This document shows positions 8,028 through 15,786 of a stretch of 64,000 nucleotides of DNA, one piece after another. A model generated the notes under the pieces. It saw only the letters and a program-made list of their open reading frames with translations. It ran no database searches and was not told the origin of the DNA. The stretch's first letter is position 1, and every line of letters starts with the position of its first letter. Source of the stretch: Streptomyces griseocarneus (GTDB taxonomy: Bacteria > Actinomycetota > Actinomycetes > Streptomycetales > Streptomycetaceae); the NCBI GenBank assembly GCA_003674045.1, contig PENC01000012.1, positions 124,001 through 188,000 on the forward strand, given 5' to 3'. Made by a program: the position numbers and the translations under genes.

Positions 8028-8714
8028 GTGACCCGCATCATGGGAACCCGCACCCTCCGCCGGACATATCCAGACGTGACGTCACTACACACCCGCATCA
8101 GGGACGGCGACCCGGACTCCTTCCGCCATCTCTTCCGCGCGCACGCTCGGCTCGTCCACCGCTACGCCCTCCGCGCCACCGGTGACTGGGCCACTGCCGA
8201 GGACGTCGTCTCGCTCACGTTCCTGGAGGCCTGGCGCCTCCGCGCCAGGCTCCCCGAGGACCCGGACGGTGCCAGGGCCTGGCTGATGGGCATCGCCGTG
8301 AACGTCCAGCGCAACACCAACCGTGCTGCCCGCCGCCATGAGAAGGCTCTGGGCCGCATGCCCGCCAAGGAAGCCGTGCCGGACATCGCGGGTGAAGTGG
8401 TGGGCAGGATGGCGGACGCCGAACAACTCGCCGCCGCGAAGAACGCCCTGGGGAAGCTGCGGCGGTCGGAGCGCGAGGTCGTCCACCTCTGTGTCTGGTC
8501 CGGACTGAGCTACGCGGAAGCGGCGGAGGCCCTGGGTGTGGCCGTCGGCACCGTGCGGTCGCGGCTGTTCCGGGCCCGCGAGCGCCTGCGCAAGCTCGCC
8601 GAGCGCGAGCTCCGGCAGCACGCGGACGAGACGGCGGCCCGGCGGCCCGGCGGCCCGAGCGCCTCCCCCCTGCACCTGAACCTGCACCGGCCCGACGAGA
8701 AGTGGAACCGATGA
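8028..8714 (+). CDS. ECF-like RNA polymerase sigma factor
   Basis: The 228-residue product has sigma-70 region 2 (SFRHLFRAHARLVHRYALRA ... EDVVSLTFLEAWR) and region 4 (LRRSEREVVHLCVWSGL ... VGTVRSRLFRARERLRKL). It lacks regions 1 and 3, as in group 4 sigma factors. The start is uncertain: GTG 8028, ATG 8040 and GTG 8076 (VTSLHTRIRDGDPDSF) are all in frame and none has a clear ribosome site. Its stop overlaps the next start as ATGA, pairing it with a membrane partner in the usual sigma/anti-sigma arrangement. The signal is unknown. Confidence 0.88.
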   Translation: MTRIMGTRTLRRTYPDVTSLHTRIRDGDPDSFRHLFRAHARLVHRYALRATGDWATAEDVVSLTFLEAWRLRARLPEDPDGARAWLMGIAVNVQRNTNRAARRHEKALGRMPAKEAVPDIAGEVVGRMADAEQLAAAKNALGKLRRSEREVVHLCVWSGLSYAEAAEALGVAVGTVRSRLFRARERLRKLAERELRQHADETAARRPGGPSASPLHLNLHRPDEKWNR

Positions 8715-9781
8715 TGCGTACCTCCCGGCGGCCTCAGGAGCCGCTCGATCCCGGCGACTTCGACCTCCTGCTCCCTCGGCTCCCTCGGCAGGTCGAGACC
8801 GCCCTGCCGCAGGCCCGGCAGGACCTGTTGGAAGAGGCTCTGTGGGCCGAGGCATGTCGGACGGCGCCGAGCACGCCGAGCGCGCTGCGCTCCCGTGCGC
8901 GCCGTACGGCGTGGATCGCGCTCCCGGCCGCCGCGGCCGTGATCGTCGCCGCCGTGGTCGTCGCCCCGGGCGGCTCGGGTGCCTCGGGTACCTCTGGCAC
9001 GGACACCCGTCTGCCGAAGACCGGAGCGAGGCTGGAGCCCGGTACCCCCAAAGGGCTGTCGGCGACCGTCGACCGTATCTCGCTCGCGGCGGCACGGCTG
9101 CCGGCCCTGGAGCCCCGGCAGGACCAGTACATCTACGTGGAGAGCAAGGTGACGGGAGGATGGGTCGACAGGGCGGGCGGCAAGGAGAAGCTCGTGGTGA
9201 GTCCGCTGCACTCGCGCCAGGTCTGGCGCTCGCCCGACGGCCTCAGGAGTTTCGTCCACGAGCCGGACCACAAGTTCATGGACAAGAACGGCGAGGACCT
9301 CGATCTCGACCCCTCCCAGTCCCGTGAAGTCACCGACCGGAGCTCCTACAACAGCGTCAAGGCGCTCCCCACCGATCCCGACGCCCTCCTCGCGCGCCTC
9401 TACGGGGCGGGCAGGATGGGTGATCCCCAGGCCGACTGGACGGCGTTCGGCGAAGTGGGCCAGCTGCTGGAGGAACAGATCGCCACGCCGGAGATCAGCG
9501 CGGCACTCTTCAAGGCCGCTGCCAAGATCCCCGGCGTCACTCTCATGGACAGGGCCGCCGACGCGACCGGCCGCCCCGGCATCGCCATCACCCACACCGG
9601 CCCCGACAGCCGCCAGGAGTGGATCTTCGACAGGAGTACGTATCAGTACCTCGGTCAGCGTGAGGTACTGATCAGGCCGTACCGGGGCCTCGAACCCGGT
9701 GCCGTCACCTACGAGACCGTGGTCGTCAAGCGGGCCGTGGTCGATGCGAAGAAGGAACTTCCCGACGGCGGGACACTCTGA
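8711..9781 (+). CDS. CU044_5270-family membrane protein (sigma factor partner)
   Basis: The 356-residue protein has a cytoplasmic N-terminus of about 70 residues, one transmembrane helix (WIALPAAAAVIVAAVVV) and a large extracytoplasmic domain with the family signature of a Tyr-rich strand (QDQYIYVESKV) and a late QEWIFDRSTYQYLG block. Such proteins are regularly encoded right after ECF sigma genes and are taken to be anti-sigma-like regulators, though this family lacks a recognisable zinc anti-sigma motif. Translational coupling through ATGA supports the pairing. An in-frame GTG at 8702 is a possible alternative start. Confidence 0.8.
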   Translation: MMRTSRRPQEPLDPGDFDLLLPRLPRQVETALPQARQDLLEEALWAEACRTAPSTPSALRSRARRTAWIALPAAAAVIVAAVVVAPGGSGASGTSGTDTRLPKTGARLEPGTPKGLSATVDRISLAAARLPALEPRQDQYIYVESKVTGGWVDRAGGKEKLVVSPLHSRQVWRSPDGLRSFVHEPDHKFMDKNGEDLDLDPSQSREVTDRSSYNSVKALPTDPDALLARLYGAGRMGDPQADWTAFGEVGQLLEEQIATPEISAALFKAAAKIPGVTLMDRAADATGRPGIAITHTGPDSRQEWIFDRSTYQYLGQREVLIRPYRGLEPGAVTYETVVVKRAVVDAKKELPDGGTL

Positions 9782-9903
9782 TCCATCTCGTACTGCCTCG
9801 TACTGCCCTGCTTGTAGAACTGATGAGCGACACAATTTTCCCGAACGGGTGAACGTGGGCTATGTGTCGGATGAGTCTGCGTTCGCGTTCTTAATGTCGG
9901 CTC

Positions 9904-10815
9904 ATGGTTACTTCGCACCATGAGGTGTCCCACCGGATCTTCCAGGAGCGCCCGGAGTTACTCGCTCCGGTGTTCCGGATCCTGGACGTGTCGTTGCCTT
10001 CCAGGACGGCCGTCGAGGTCCTCACGGCCGACGTCACGGAGATCAGACCGCTGGAGCGGCGCGTGGACAGCGTGCTGCGCATCAAGCCGCTGGAGGGTGA
10101 AGACGGCGAGGAGTTCCTGCTGGCCATCGAGGCGCAGGGGCGCCGCGACGAGGTCAAGGAAGCCAGTTGGGCGTATTACCTGGCCCATATGAAGGCCAAG
10201 TACCGCTGCCCGGTCCTGCTCCTCGTGGTGTGCCAGGACAAGGCGACCGCCGACTGGGCAGCCGGTCCGTTCCGTCTTGGCACCAGAGACTGGACGTCGC
10301 TGTCGGTTCACCCCCTCGTCCTGGGCCCCGGGAACGTTCCCGTGATCCTGGACCAGGAGGAGGCCGCCCAGGACCTGGCCATGGCGGCGTTCTCGGCCCT
10401 GACACATGGCAGCGGCAAGGATGCCCAGGCCATACTGGAAGCACTGGCGCGTGCCCTGGGAACGGCCGACCCGGAGTCCTCGGCGTACTACTCGGAACTG
10501 CTGGAGATCGGCCTGGGAGACCAGGCCAAGGAGACCTGGAGGCACCTGATGACCATTCGCACCTACTTCCCCGGCCGCGGCACCCTCATCGAGGAGACGC
10601 TCCAGGCGGGCGAGGCGAAGGGTCGGGCCGAGGGGCAGGCCCAGGGGCGGTTGGAGGGGTGTGCGCAGATGGTCCTGCGCCTGCTCGAGCACCGGGGCAT
10701 CACCGTGTCGCCCGAGGTCCGGGAGCGCGTCGTGAGCTGCGATGACCTGGACGCCCTGGGGCTCTGGCTGGTCCGGGCTGCCGATGTCTCGCACGCCGAG
10801 GAAATCTTCGACTGA
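9904..10815 (+). CDS. Rpn/YhgA-type putative nuclease (PD-(D/E)XK)
   Basis: The 303-residue protein resembles the Streptomyces branch of the Rpn/transposase_31 superfamily. It opens with HEVSHRIFQERPELLAPVF, then has the nuclease core with D in VDSVLRIKP and the E-x-Q motif in FLLAIEAQG. The C-terminal half is helical with a Gly/Glu/Gln-rich stretch (GEAKGRAEGQAQGRLEG) often seen in these proteins. Rpn proteins in E. coli are DNases that promote RecA-independent recombination; function in Streptomyces is untested. It stands alone and is followed by a hairpin terminator. Confidence 0.75.
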   Translation: MVTSHHEVSHRIFQERPELLAPVFRILDVSLPSRTAVEVLTADVTEIRPLERRVDSVLRIKPLEGEDGEEFLLAIEAQGRRDEVKEASWAYYLAHMKAKYRCPVLLLVVCQDKATADWAAGPFRLGTRDWTSLSVHPLVLGPGNVPVILDQEEAAQDLAMAAFSALTHGSGKDAQAILEALARALGTADPESSAYYSELLEIGLGDQAKETWRHLMTIRTYFPGRGTLIEETLQAGEAKGRAEGQAQGRLEGCAQMVLRLLEHRGITVSPEVRERVVSCDDLDALGLWLVRAADVSHAEEIFD

Positions 10816-10827
10816 GTCCGTCGTTCC

Positions 10828-10862
10828 TGAGCGGGGCGGTCCTTCCGGGCCGTCCCGCTCAG
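10828..10862 (+). terminator. Hairpin terminator after the Rpn-like gene
   Basis: GAGCGGGGCGG and CCGTCCCGCTC pair (one G-T) around TCCTTCCGGG, beginning 13 nt after the stop. Confidence 0.6.
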
Positions 10863-10933
10863 GTGTTGAGGGCGGTTCCCGTTCCCCCGGCGGACGGCCG
10901 TCGCGGTCGGGTCCGTTGATCACACACGTAGAG
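10861..10933 (-). repeat. Decayed duplicate of the SnoaL-gene 5' region
   Basis: This stretch aligns with 7884-7963, the leader and promoter -10 region of the SnoaL-like gene. Shared blocks include CCGTTGATCACA, ACGTAGA, GGTCGGG and GTTCCC. The position of the start codon is CTC instead of ATG, and the MerR-type operator is not preserved. No coding sequence follows, so it looks like a remnant. Confidence 0.5.
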
Positions 10934-11069
10934 ACGTCAAGGGTGTGAACCTTGGCGGTGGCGGCAGACTGGTTTCCCGTTCTCTCAACTGTCACGCCTT
11001 GACCTCCGGAACGCGGTCTCGGGAGCATCGAGCTGTACGGAACCACAGGCCGCGGAGCAGGGGGTGCAG

Positions 11070-11276
11070 ATGGCACTGACACGGCTGGTCGGCGAGTGCG
11101 AGAAGGGGACTTGTCCGCAAGTCTTCGCCATTGACGGTACGGACGACGTGATAGTCCAGGGATTCGAGGTCGGCGACCTGGGCACGCTCGACAGCATGCA
11201 GCTCCCGGTGGGCGAGACGGCCGTACGTGTTCCCATGTCACTGCTCCGGAGGCTGGCCCGTGAACATCTCTCCTGA
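11070..11276 (+). CDS. Small conserved protein of XRE/DUF397 clusters
   Basis: The 68-residue product, MALTRLVGECEKGTCP..., is a small actinobacterial protein I recognise only by its place: it is regularly found just before DUF6879 and XRE genes. It has two cysteines (CEKGTC) and an acidic core. ATG 11070 is preferred because AGGGGG lies 5 nt upstream; GTG 11064 is the alternative. It overlaps the next gene by 17 nt, so the two are coupled. The function is unknown. Confidence 0.65.
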   Translation: MALTRLVGECEKGTCPQVFAIDGTDDVIVQGFEVGDLGTLDSMQLPVGETAVRVPMSLLRRLAREHLS

Positions 11277-11781
11277 AGAGTTCGAGAAGCTCTTCGCCGA
11301 ATTTCAGCGGGAAGCGTTCAGGCTGGAGACCCTGGACGACTACAGCGGCTCTTCCGACCCGGACAATCTGCGTGCGTTCCTGGCCGGTGAGCCTCAGCCG
11401 ATGGATTACAACCAGGGCTGGGTCGACGAAGTGCGCGCCAACGTCGAAGCTGGCAAGCGCATGTATCGCGTACACATCCTGGCCCGGCCGATCACGGACT
11501 ATCTGCGGTTCGAACTGGGTTGGGGCTACCGTAAGAACGCTGCAGCCGGTGAGGAGTTCTTCATCCTCGACGTCACCGACCGGCCCAATCCGCTGGAGGG
11601 CGTGCCCGACTTCTGGATGTTCGACGAGACGGCGACGGTCTCCATGACCTACGGCGAGCGCGGGACATTCCTGGGCGCCCAGTCACACGCCGACCCGTCG
11701 GAATGGCTGGAACGAAGGGATGTCGCCCTGGCTCATGCGGTTTCCTTCGCGGAATGGTGGGAGCGGTACGGCACAGGGTGA
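11260..11781 (+). CDS. DUF6879 family protein
   Basis: The 173-residue protein has the DUF6879 blocks FEKLFAEFQREAFRLETLDDY, RMYRVHILARPITDYLRFEL and the late FAEWWERYG. The family has no known activity; it is encoded next to XRE/DUF5753 regulators in many Streptomyces and may be part of the same module. The start is GTG 11260 inside the preceding gene, and its TGA is embedded in the GTG of the next gene (GTGA), so three genes are translated as a chain. Confidence 0.8.
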   Translation: MNISPEEFEKLFAEFQREAFRLETLDDYSGSSDPDNLRAFLAGEPQPMDYNQGWVDEVRANVEAGKRMYRVHILARPITDYLRFELGWGYRKNAAAGEEFFILDVTDRPNPLEGVPDFWMFDETATVSMTYGERGTFLGAQSHADPSEWLERRDVALAHAVSFAEWWERYGTG

Positions 11782-12608
11782 ACCCCACTGACCTGGGTAA
11801 AGCGCTGCGGGAACTGCGAGAGGCCGGCGGGAAGCAGGCCAAAGTGGTCGCCCGCAGCGCTGTCATGTCTCCGAGCAAGCTCAGCAAGATCGAGAACGGC
11901 GTCCTCCCGCCGAGCGTGATCGACGTGGAGCGCATTCTCACCGCCCTGGAAGTGCCCGAAGAGGTGAAGGGGCGGCTCACCGAGGTGGCCCGGCGAGTGG
12001 CTACCGAGGTCACGGCGTGGCGTATCTACCACCGCTCCGGACTCCACAAGCATCAGGATGCCATCGGCGCTGTGGAGTCCCGGACGAGCCTCATGCGGCT
12101 CTTCCAGCCCTCGTGTGTTCCTGGTCTCCTGCAGACGCCGGAGTACGTCAGAGGAATCCTGCAGGGCCAGGAGCTCACCGACGACGCTCTGGAGAAGATG
12201 CTCGGTGCCAGGCTCCGGCGGCAGGAAGTGCTTTACGAACGGGGACGACGCTTTCGCTTCCTGATCACCGAATCGGTCCTGCGCTGGCGGCTGGTTCCGG
12301 CCCCGATGATGGCCGCGCAGCTGGATCGAGTCGTCACGATGTCGAGGATGCCGAATATCGAGATCGGTGTGCTTCCTCTCTCCGCCCGCATGCCGGGCCT
12401 GCCGACGTCGTCATTCGCACTCTTCGACACGCGTCTGGTCATCATCGAGATCCCGCACGCGGAAGTCAAGACAAGTGAGTTGAGGGACATCGAGCTGTAC
12501 GTGTCCAAGTTCAACAGCTTCGAGCTGTCGGCTGTTCACGGTGAGGAGATGCGCCACCTCGTCACCAGGATTCGCGACGACTTCTTGAGTGAACAGGAAA
12601 CGGGCTAG
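11778..12608 (+). CDS. XRE-family regulator with DUF5753 (WhiJ-like)
   Basis: This 276-residue regulator has an N-terminal helix-turn-helix (residues about 5-65, with MSPSKLSKIENGVLPPS) and a C-terminal DUF5753 domain (LFQPSCVPGLLQTPEYVRG ... LPTSSFALFDTRLVIIE). Family members such as WhiJ act together with a small DUF397 protein encoded next door to control development or antibiotic genes. Here the DUF397 gene follows 60 nt downstream. The GTG start overlaps the DUF6879 stop. Confidence 0.9.
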   Translation: MNPTDLGKALRELREAGGKQAKVVARSAVMSPSKLSKIENGVLPPSVIDVERILTALEVPEEVKGRLTEVARRVATEVTAWRIYHRSGLHKHQDAIGAVESRTSLMRLFQPSCVPGLLQTPEYVRGILQGQELTDDALEKMLGARLRRQEVLYERGRRFRFLITESVLRWRLVPAPMMAAQLDRVVTMSRMPNIEIGVLPLSARMPGLPTSSFALFDTRLVIIEIPHAEVKTSELRDIELYVSKFNSFELSAVHGEEMRHLVTRIRDDFLSEQETG

Positions 12609-12668
12609 ATCCGTACGGGCAGTGGCATCACGCTTGCTGGTGACCACGACACCGGAAGGGATACGGCC

Positions 12669-12899
12669 ATGAAGGAATCCGACCTGTACGCACTCACCAT
12701 CGATGACGCCCGGTACGTCAAGGCATGTGGTGGTAACACTCATCCGGACGGTGAATCCTGCGTCACCCTCGCGCGCATCGGTGAGGACGTCTGGGCCATG
12801 GGCGACAGCAAGCGCCCTCACGCCGAACCGCTCAGGTTCACGACCGCCGAGCTGAACGCGGCCGGCATCGACCCGAGCCGCTTCGGGCTCGCCGTCTGA
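12669..12899 (+). CDS. DUF397 protein (WhiJ-type partner)
   Basis: The 76-residue product carries the DUF397 pattern: SCVTLARIGEDVWAMGDSK, then a LRFTTAELNAAG end. DUF397 proteins are thought to bind and modulate the neighbouring XRE/DUF5753 regulator in a toxin-antitoxin-like pairing, shown genetically for a few Streptomyces loci. Its ribosome site GGAAGGG lies 8 nt before the ATG. It is somewhat longer at the N-terminus than a minimal DUF397 protein. Confidence 0.82.
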   Translation: MKESDLYALTIDDARYVKACGGNTHPDGESCVTLARIGEDVWAMGDSKRPHAEPLRFTTAELNAAGIDPSRFGLAV

Positions 12900-12978
12900 C
12901 CCATTGAACCGCGGCTCCCGCCCCTGCACACCGAGGGTGCGGGAGCCGCTTCCATCCGCGTGGCACAGGGAAAGCACC

Positions 12979-13476
12979 TTGCACTTTCACGGCTATTCGT
13001 GGGTCGGGGACAAGGCCGTTTTCGACAGGGACGGCATCCGGCGACCGCCGTCTTCCGCCGAGCCAGCCGGGAGCAGTCCTCCGGATGTGCTGGAGAGATA
13101 TCGGGAAGCCGCCACGGCATGGCGGGCTTCCGGAGTGCCCCCGCTGGAACCCGCTCGCTGGCTGACGAAGCCCGCGGCGCTGATCCAGGGAACTTGGCAG
13201 CATCCGATGGAAGCCGCGCGATGGCTGGAAGGTCGGCTGAGGGAGTACGCACCTCGCTTCGCTTCAGCGGCCGACCGGGCTTCTGACCGGATCACCCGGA
13301 GGGTCGCGTACGCGGCGGCCACGCTTGCCTGGGGCGGTGATGTGTGCTTTGGGTATTACCTCGGCCAGCCGTTGTTCCTCAGCCTCACCGCTGTGGCGTG
13401 TTCGCCGAATCGGGCTTTGCCAGAGGCGCGTTGCCCGCGCGAGTGGACGGCCGATCCGGAGCCCTTGGCGTACTGA
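12979..13476 (+). CDS. Conserved Streptomyces protein, unknown function
   Basis: I do not recognise a named domain. The 165-residue protein starts LHFHGYSWVGDKAVFDRDG, has a helical middle (PPDVLERYREAATAWRASG), a Trp-rich repeat-like part (PARWLTKP and AARWLEGRL) and ends FLSLTAVACSPNRA. TTG 12979 is chosen for the GGGAAAG just upstream; another TTG lies at 12904. Its stop is back-to-back with the stop of the convergent next gene (TGATCA). Its place right after the XRE/DUF397 pair suggests it belongs to the same module. Confidence 0.6.
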   Translation: MHFHGYSWVGDKAVFDRDGIRRPPSSAEPAGSSPPDVLERYREAATAWRASGVPPLEPARWLTKPAALIQGTWQHPMEAARWLEGRLREYAPRFASAADRASDRITRRVAYAAATLAWGGDVCFGYYLGQPLFLSLTAVACSPNRALPEARCPREWTADPEPLAY

Positions 13477-14088
13477 TCAGGCATTGCGGATAATCAGCGG
13501 CTGACCGAAACCGGTACGGGTGCCCCCCCGTCCCCACAATTCCTCTGCGTGCTCGGTGAATCGGGAGAACATGCCCCCGTTGCCGTGACGGCGAAGGTGC
13601 AGTAACGGGGAATCGTGTCCGACGAGCCGGGCCAGGTGGGGCGTCACCAGGAGTTGGTCGTCGAAGCGGAAGACGGAGAGGGAGATGTGGTTGACCGCGT
13701 CCGTGGGGGCGGAGAAGCGGGCTTCCACGCCGTCTGCCGTGCCCAGCTTTCGCAGGTGCTCCAGGGTGATCCTGATGCGTGTGGAGACGGTGAGCTCGAC
13801 GTCTTCGAGCTGCTCGCGCTGGCGGGTGACCTCCGCTTCGGGATCGCCCAGGAGAAATCGCACCCGGCATCCCTGCTCGGCCTTGCGGCGTAGCGTTCCG
13901 ACGAAGTCGGGCTGGTCGAGCCAGAGGAAGTAGTTCGTGTACCCGGCGAAGAGCAGGTCCTGGGACGAGCCTCCGATGAGCTCTCCCCACACGCTGGACG
14001 GGCACGCCGACCGGTACGGATAACTGTGGACCAGCTCCCTGTCCGTACCGGTCTTGATGCGGTCCTTCACGGATTTCGGCCACGGCAT
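13477..14088 (-). CDS. Orphan regulator C-terminal domain (DUF5919/PLD-like), no HTH
   Basis: The 203 residues correspond to the C-terminal domain normally fused to an N-terminal XRE helix-turn-helix in Streptomyces regulators. The recognisable stretches are LLFAGYTNYFLWLDQPDF, GCRVRFLLGDPEAEVTRQR, STRIRITLEHLRKLG, SLSVFRFDDQLLVTPHLA and a late DSPLLHLRR. The fold looks phospholipase-D-like without the HKD catalytic motif. No HTH precedes it: an in-frame TAA lies just upstream of the ATG. It sits 34 nt downstream of the DUF397 gene in the same direction, so it may act in trans with the upstream regulator. The DUF5919 name is from memory. Confidence 0.65.
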   Translation of the reverse strand: MPWPKSVKDRIKTGTDRELVHSYPYRSACPSSVWGELIGGSSQDLLFAGYTNYFLWLDQPDFVGTLRRKAEQGCRVRFLLGDPEAEVTRQREQLEDVELTVSTRIRITLEHLRKLGTADGVEARFSAPTDAVNHISLSVFRFDDQLLVTPHLARLVGHDSPLLHLRRHGNGGMFSRFTEHAEELWGRGGTRTGFGQPLIIRNA

Positions 14089-14122
14089 CTCTTCGTCGAC
14101 TCCCAGCTTGAAGGAGGGGCTG

Positions 14123-14302
14123 TCAGGCAGTTATCCCGCTTATGAAGCTCGACCACGTGGTGGCCGGGATATGCAGGGCCGGGCTGGGGTTCTTGGAGTC
14201 GCGTATGGGGATGGTGCTGAGGGTGCAGTCGGCTGCTTCGACGCAGCTGCCTCCTATGTTGTCGCTGTAAGAACTCTTGTGCCAGGTTCCTTCATTGCTC
14301 AT
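14123..14302 (-). CDS. DUF397 protein, second copy
   Basis: A 59-residue canonical DUF397 protein: TWHKSSYSDNIGGSCVEAA, then IPIRDSKNPSPALHIP. It overlaps the upstream XRE gene by 11 nt, the usual tight arrangement of the regulator/DUF397 pair, and is followed by the orphan regulator domain. Confidence 0.9.
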   Translation of the reverse strand: MSNEGTWHKSSYSDNIGGSCVEAADCTLSTIPIRDSKNPSPALHIPATTWSSFISGITA

Positions 14303-15128
14303 CTGCGTATTCCTCCGCCACCGACTGGACGAGCTCCAGGGACGCGTCCGGAGACAGTGCGGCAGCTCGGACGCGATCATAGGCTCGCTCGATCCCTGTC
14401 ACGCGGGTCGGGGTATCCACCAAGCTTCCCGAATGGGCACCCTCGCAGTACGCCATCGGTGGGGCATCTTCGAAGGTCATCAGTGTGACCATGCCGCCCA
14501 GCGGCGGGGCGGCAACTTCGAATGGCAGCACCTGCAAGGTGATCCTGCGCCTGTGGGCGAGGGCGGCCACGTGCAGGAGCTGTTCGCTCATGCATGCGGC
14601 ACCACCTACCTTGCGCCTGATGACGTTCTCGTCGAGAACAACCCACAACAACGGCTTTGTTGGGTCCTTGAGGATGTCCTGCCGCTTCAGTCGGTCGCTC
14701 ACTCGCGTCTCGATCTCGTCATTCGACAGTTCGGGAACGCCTGACAGGAAGATGGCCCGCGCGTACGCCGAGGTCTGGAGCAGTCCGGGCACGAACAGCG
14801 GCGCATACTCGCGAATCGTCTCCGCCAGCCCTTCCAGATACGCGGCCTCCGCGAAGTAGTGCTGGTACGGCGAGCTGTCGATCAGCTCCTTGCACATCCG
14901 CTCGAAGAACCCGTCCGTTCCCAGCGCCGCATCGATCCGCTGTGCGATCTCCAGCTGCGGCTTGCGGATGCCTTGCTCGAACTGGCCGATGTACGAGCCC
15001 GAGCAGAAGACCCGTGCTCCGAGTCGCTCCTGTGTGAACCCGGCCGCCTCCCGGCGCCGCTTCAGTTCGGCGCCGAAGAATTCCCAGCCGACCTTGGACT
15101 GCCCGAGTGCACCTCGACCGTTGGCCAT
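14292..15128 (-). CDS. XRE-family regulator with DUF5753, second copy
   Basis: The 278-residue protein has an N-terminal helix-turn-helix (LKRRREAAGFTQERLGAR ... GSYIGQFEQGIRKPQ, residues about 20-75) and a DUF5753 ligand-type domain (YAPLFVPGLLQTSAYARAI ... MTFEDAPPMAYCEG). It is of the classical Streptomyces type and is only distantly similar to the regulator at 11778. GGGAG lies 8 nt before the ATG. Together with the DUF397 gene it forms a compact regulator module on the opposite strand from the first one. Confidence 0.92.
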   Translation of the reverse strand: MANGRGALGQSKVGWEFFGAELKRRREAAGFTQERLGARVFCSGSYIGQFEQGIRKPQLEIAQRIDAALGTDGFFERMCKELIDSSPYQHYFAEAAYLEGLAETIREYAPLFVPGLLQTSAYARAIFLSGVPELSNDEIETRVSDRLKRQDILKDPTKPLLWVVLDENVIRRKVGGAACMSEQLLHVAALAHRRRITLQVLPFEVAAPPLGGMVTLMTFEDAPPMAYCEGAHSGSLVDTPTRVTGIERAYDRVRAAALSPDASLELVQSVAEEYADEQ

Positions 15129-15242
15129 GACCTAACTCCCTTGCCGTGCAGGCCTGTTGTAGCGGGGCCACCCCTTCCGAGGCTAGTCCCGTGCCGCAAC
15201 GCTGTGGACGCATTCAGTAATCAGCGCCACGAAAGGAAACCC

Positions 15243-15350
15243 GTGACCGATACGCCACAGCAGCCCGCGCCACCAGAGGAGCGCGACACCTCCCTCCGCG
15301 AAAGGCTCCGCGAAGTCAACAAGCGCAGTACCACCGGGAGCCGCACGTGA
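15243..15350 (+). CDS. Tiny charged ORF, first of a coupled chain
   Basis: A 35-residue ORF (starts VTDTPQQPAPPEERD) opens with GTG after AAAGGAAA and is rich in Arg, Glu and Pro. It is divergent from the XRE gene. Its TGA overlaps the next GTG. It is too short to assign; coding nature is supported by the ribosome site and the coupling. Confidence 0.45.
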   Translation: MTDTPQQPAPPEERDTSLRERLREVNKRSTTGSRT

Positions 15351-15538
15351 TCGCGCTCGCGCATGCCTCGGTCGGGCCTGGTGTCATCGTCAAGGGAGAT
15401 GCCCGGAGCTGTCGTACCTGCCGGTGGCTGGACAGGGTCCGGGAGCGGGCCCGGGTCCAGGGAGACAGTGCCGCCGTCGCCGCCTGCGACAGGCACGCGG
15501 CGCGGCACGTCCACGAGACGCACCGGGTGGGCCCGTGA
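15347..15538 (+). CDS. Small Cys-pair protein, second of the chain
   Basis: This 63-residue product contains SCRTCRWLDRVRERARVQ and a later CDRHAARHVHETH. The CxxC and C-His-rich end could bind a metal, but no family is recognised. Both its start and its stop are shared as GTGA overlaps with neighbours, which argues it is really translated. Confidence 0.5.
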   Translation: MIALAHASVGPGVIVKGDARSCRTCRWLDRVRERARVQGDSAAVAACDRHAARHVHETHRVGP

Positions 15539-15786
15539 ACGTGAACACGCACACCTGGTGCCATGTCTGTGCGCGGCTCACGCTCGCTCGCGCCTCCGCG
15601 CTCCGTTTCGGGGAGTTCGACCACGTGGAAGCGCTCACCGCGGAGTTGCGGAGCCATCAGGGGCGTCCGTCGTCCGCAAAAATTGCGCCACCGCCCCCGC
15701 CATCGCCCCCCGCGCAGGGGTCAGGTACTTCCTGGGGTCCACCGTCGACGGGTGGGCCTCCAGGAAAGCGCGGACCGCGCCCGTGA
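15535..15786 (+). CDS. Small CxxC protein running antisense into the aldolase gene
   Basis: This starts as VNVNTHTWCHVCARLTLARAS with a plausible compact domain up to about residue 42 (EALTAELRSHQG). After that the frame enters the region antisense to the aldolase gene and becomes Pro/Gly-rich, as read-through of a lost stop would look. The first 42 residues are probably the real protein; the tail may be an artefact or a recent extension. Confidence 0.4.
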   Translation: MNVNTHTWCHVCARLTLARASALRFGEFDHVEALTAELRSHQGRPSSAKIAPPPPPSPPAQGSGTSWGPPSTGGPPGKRGPRP

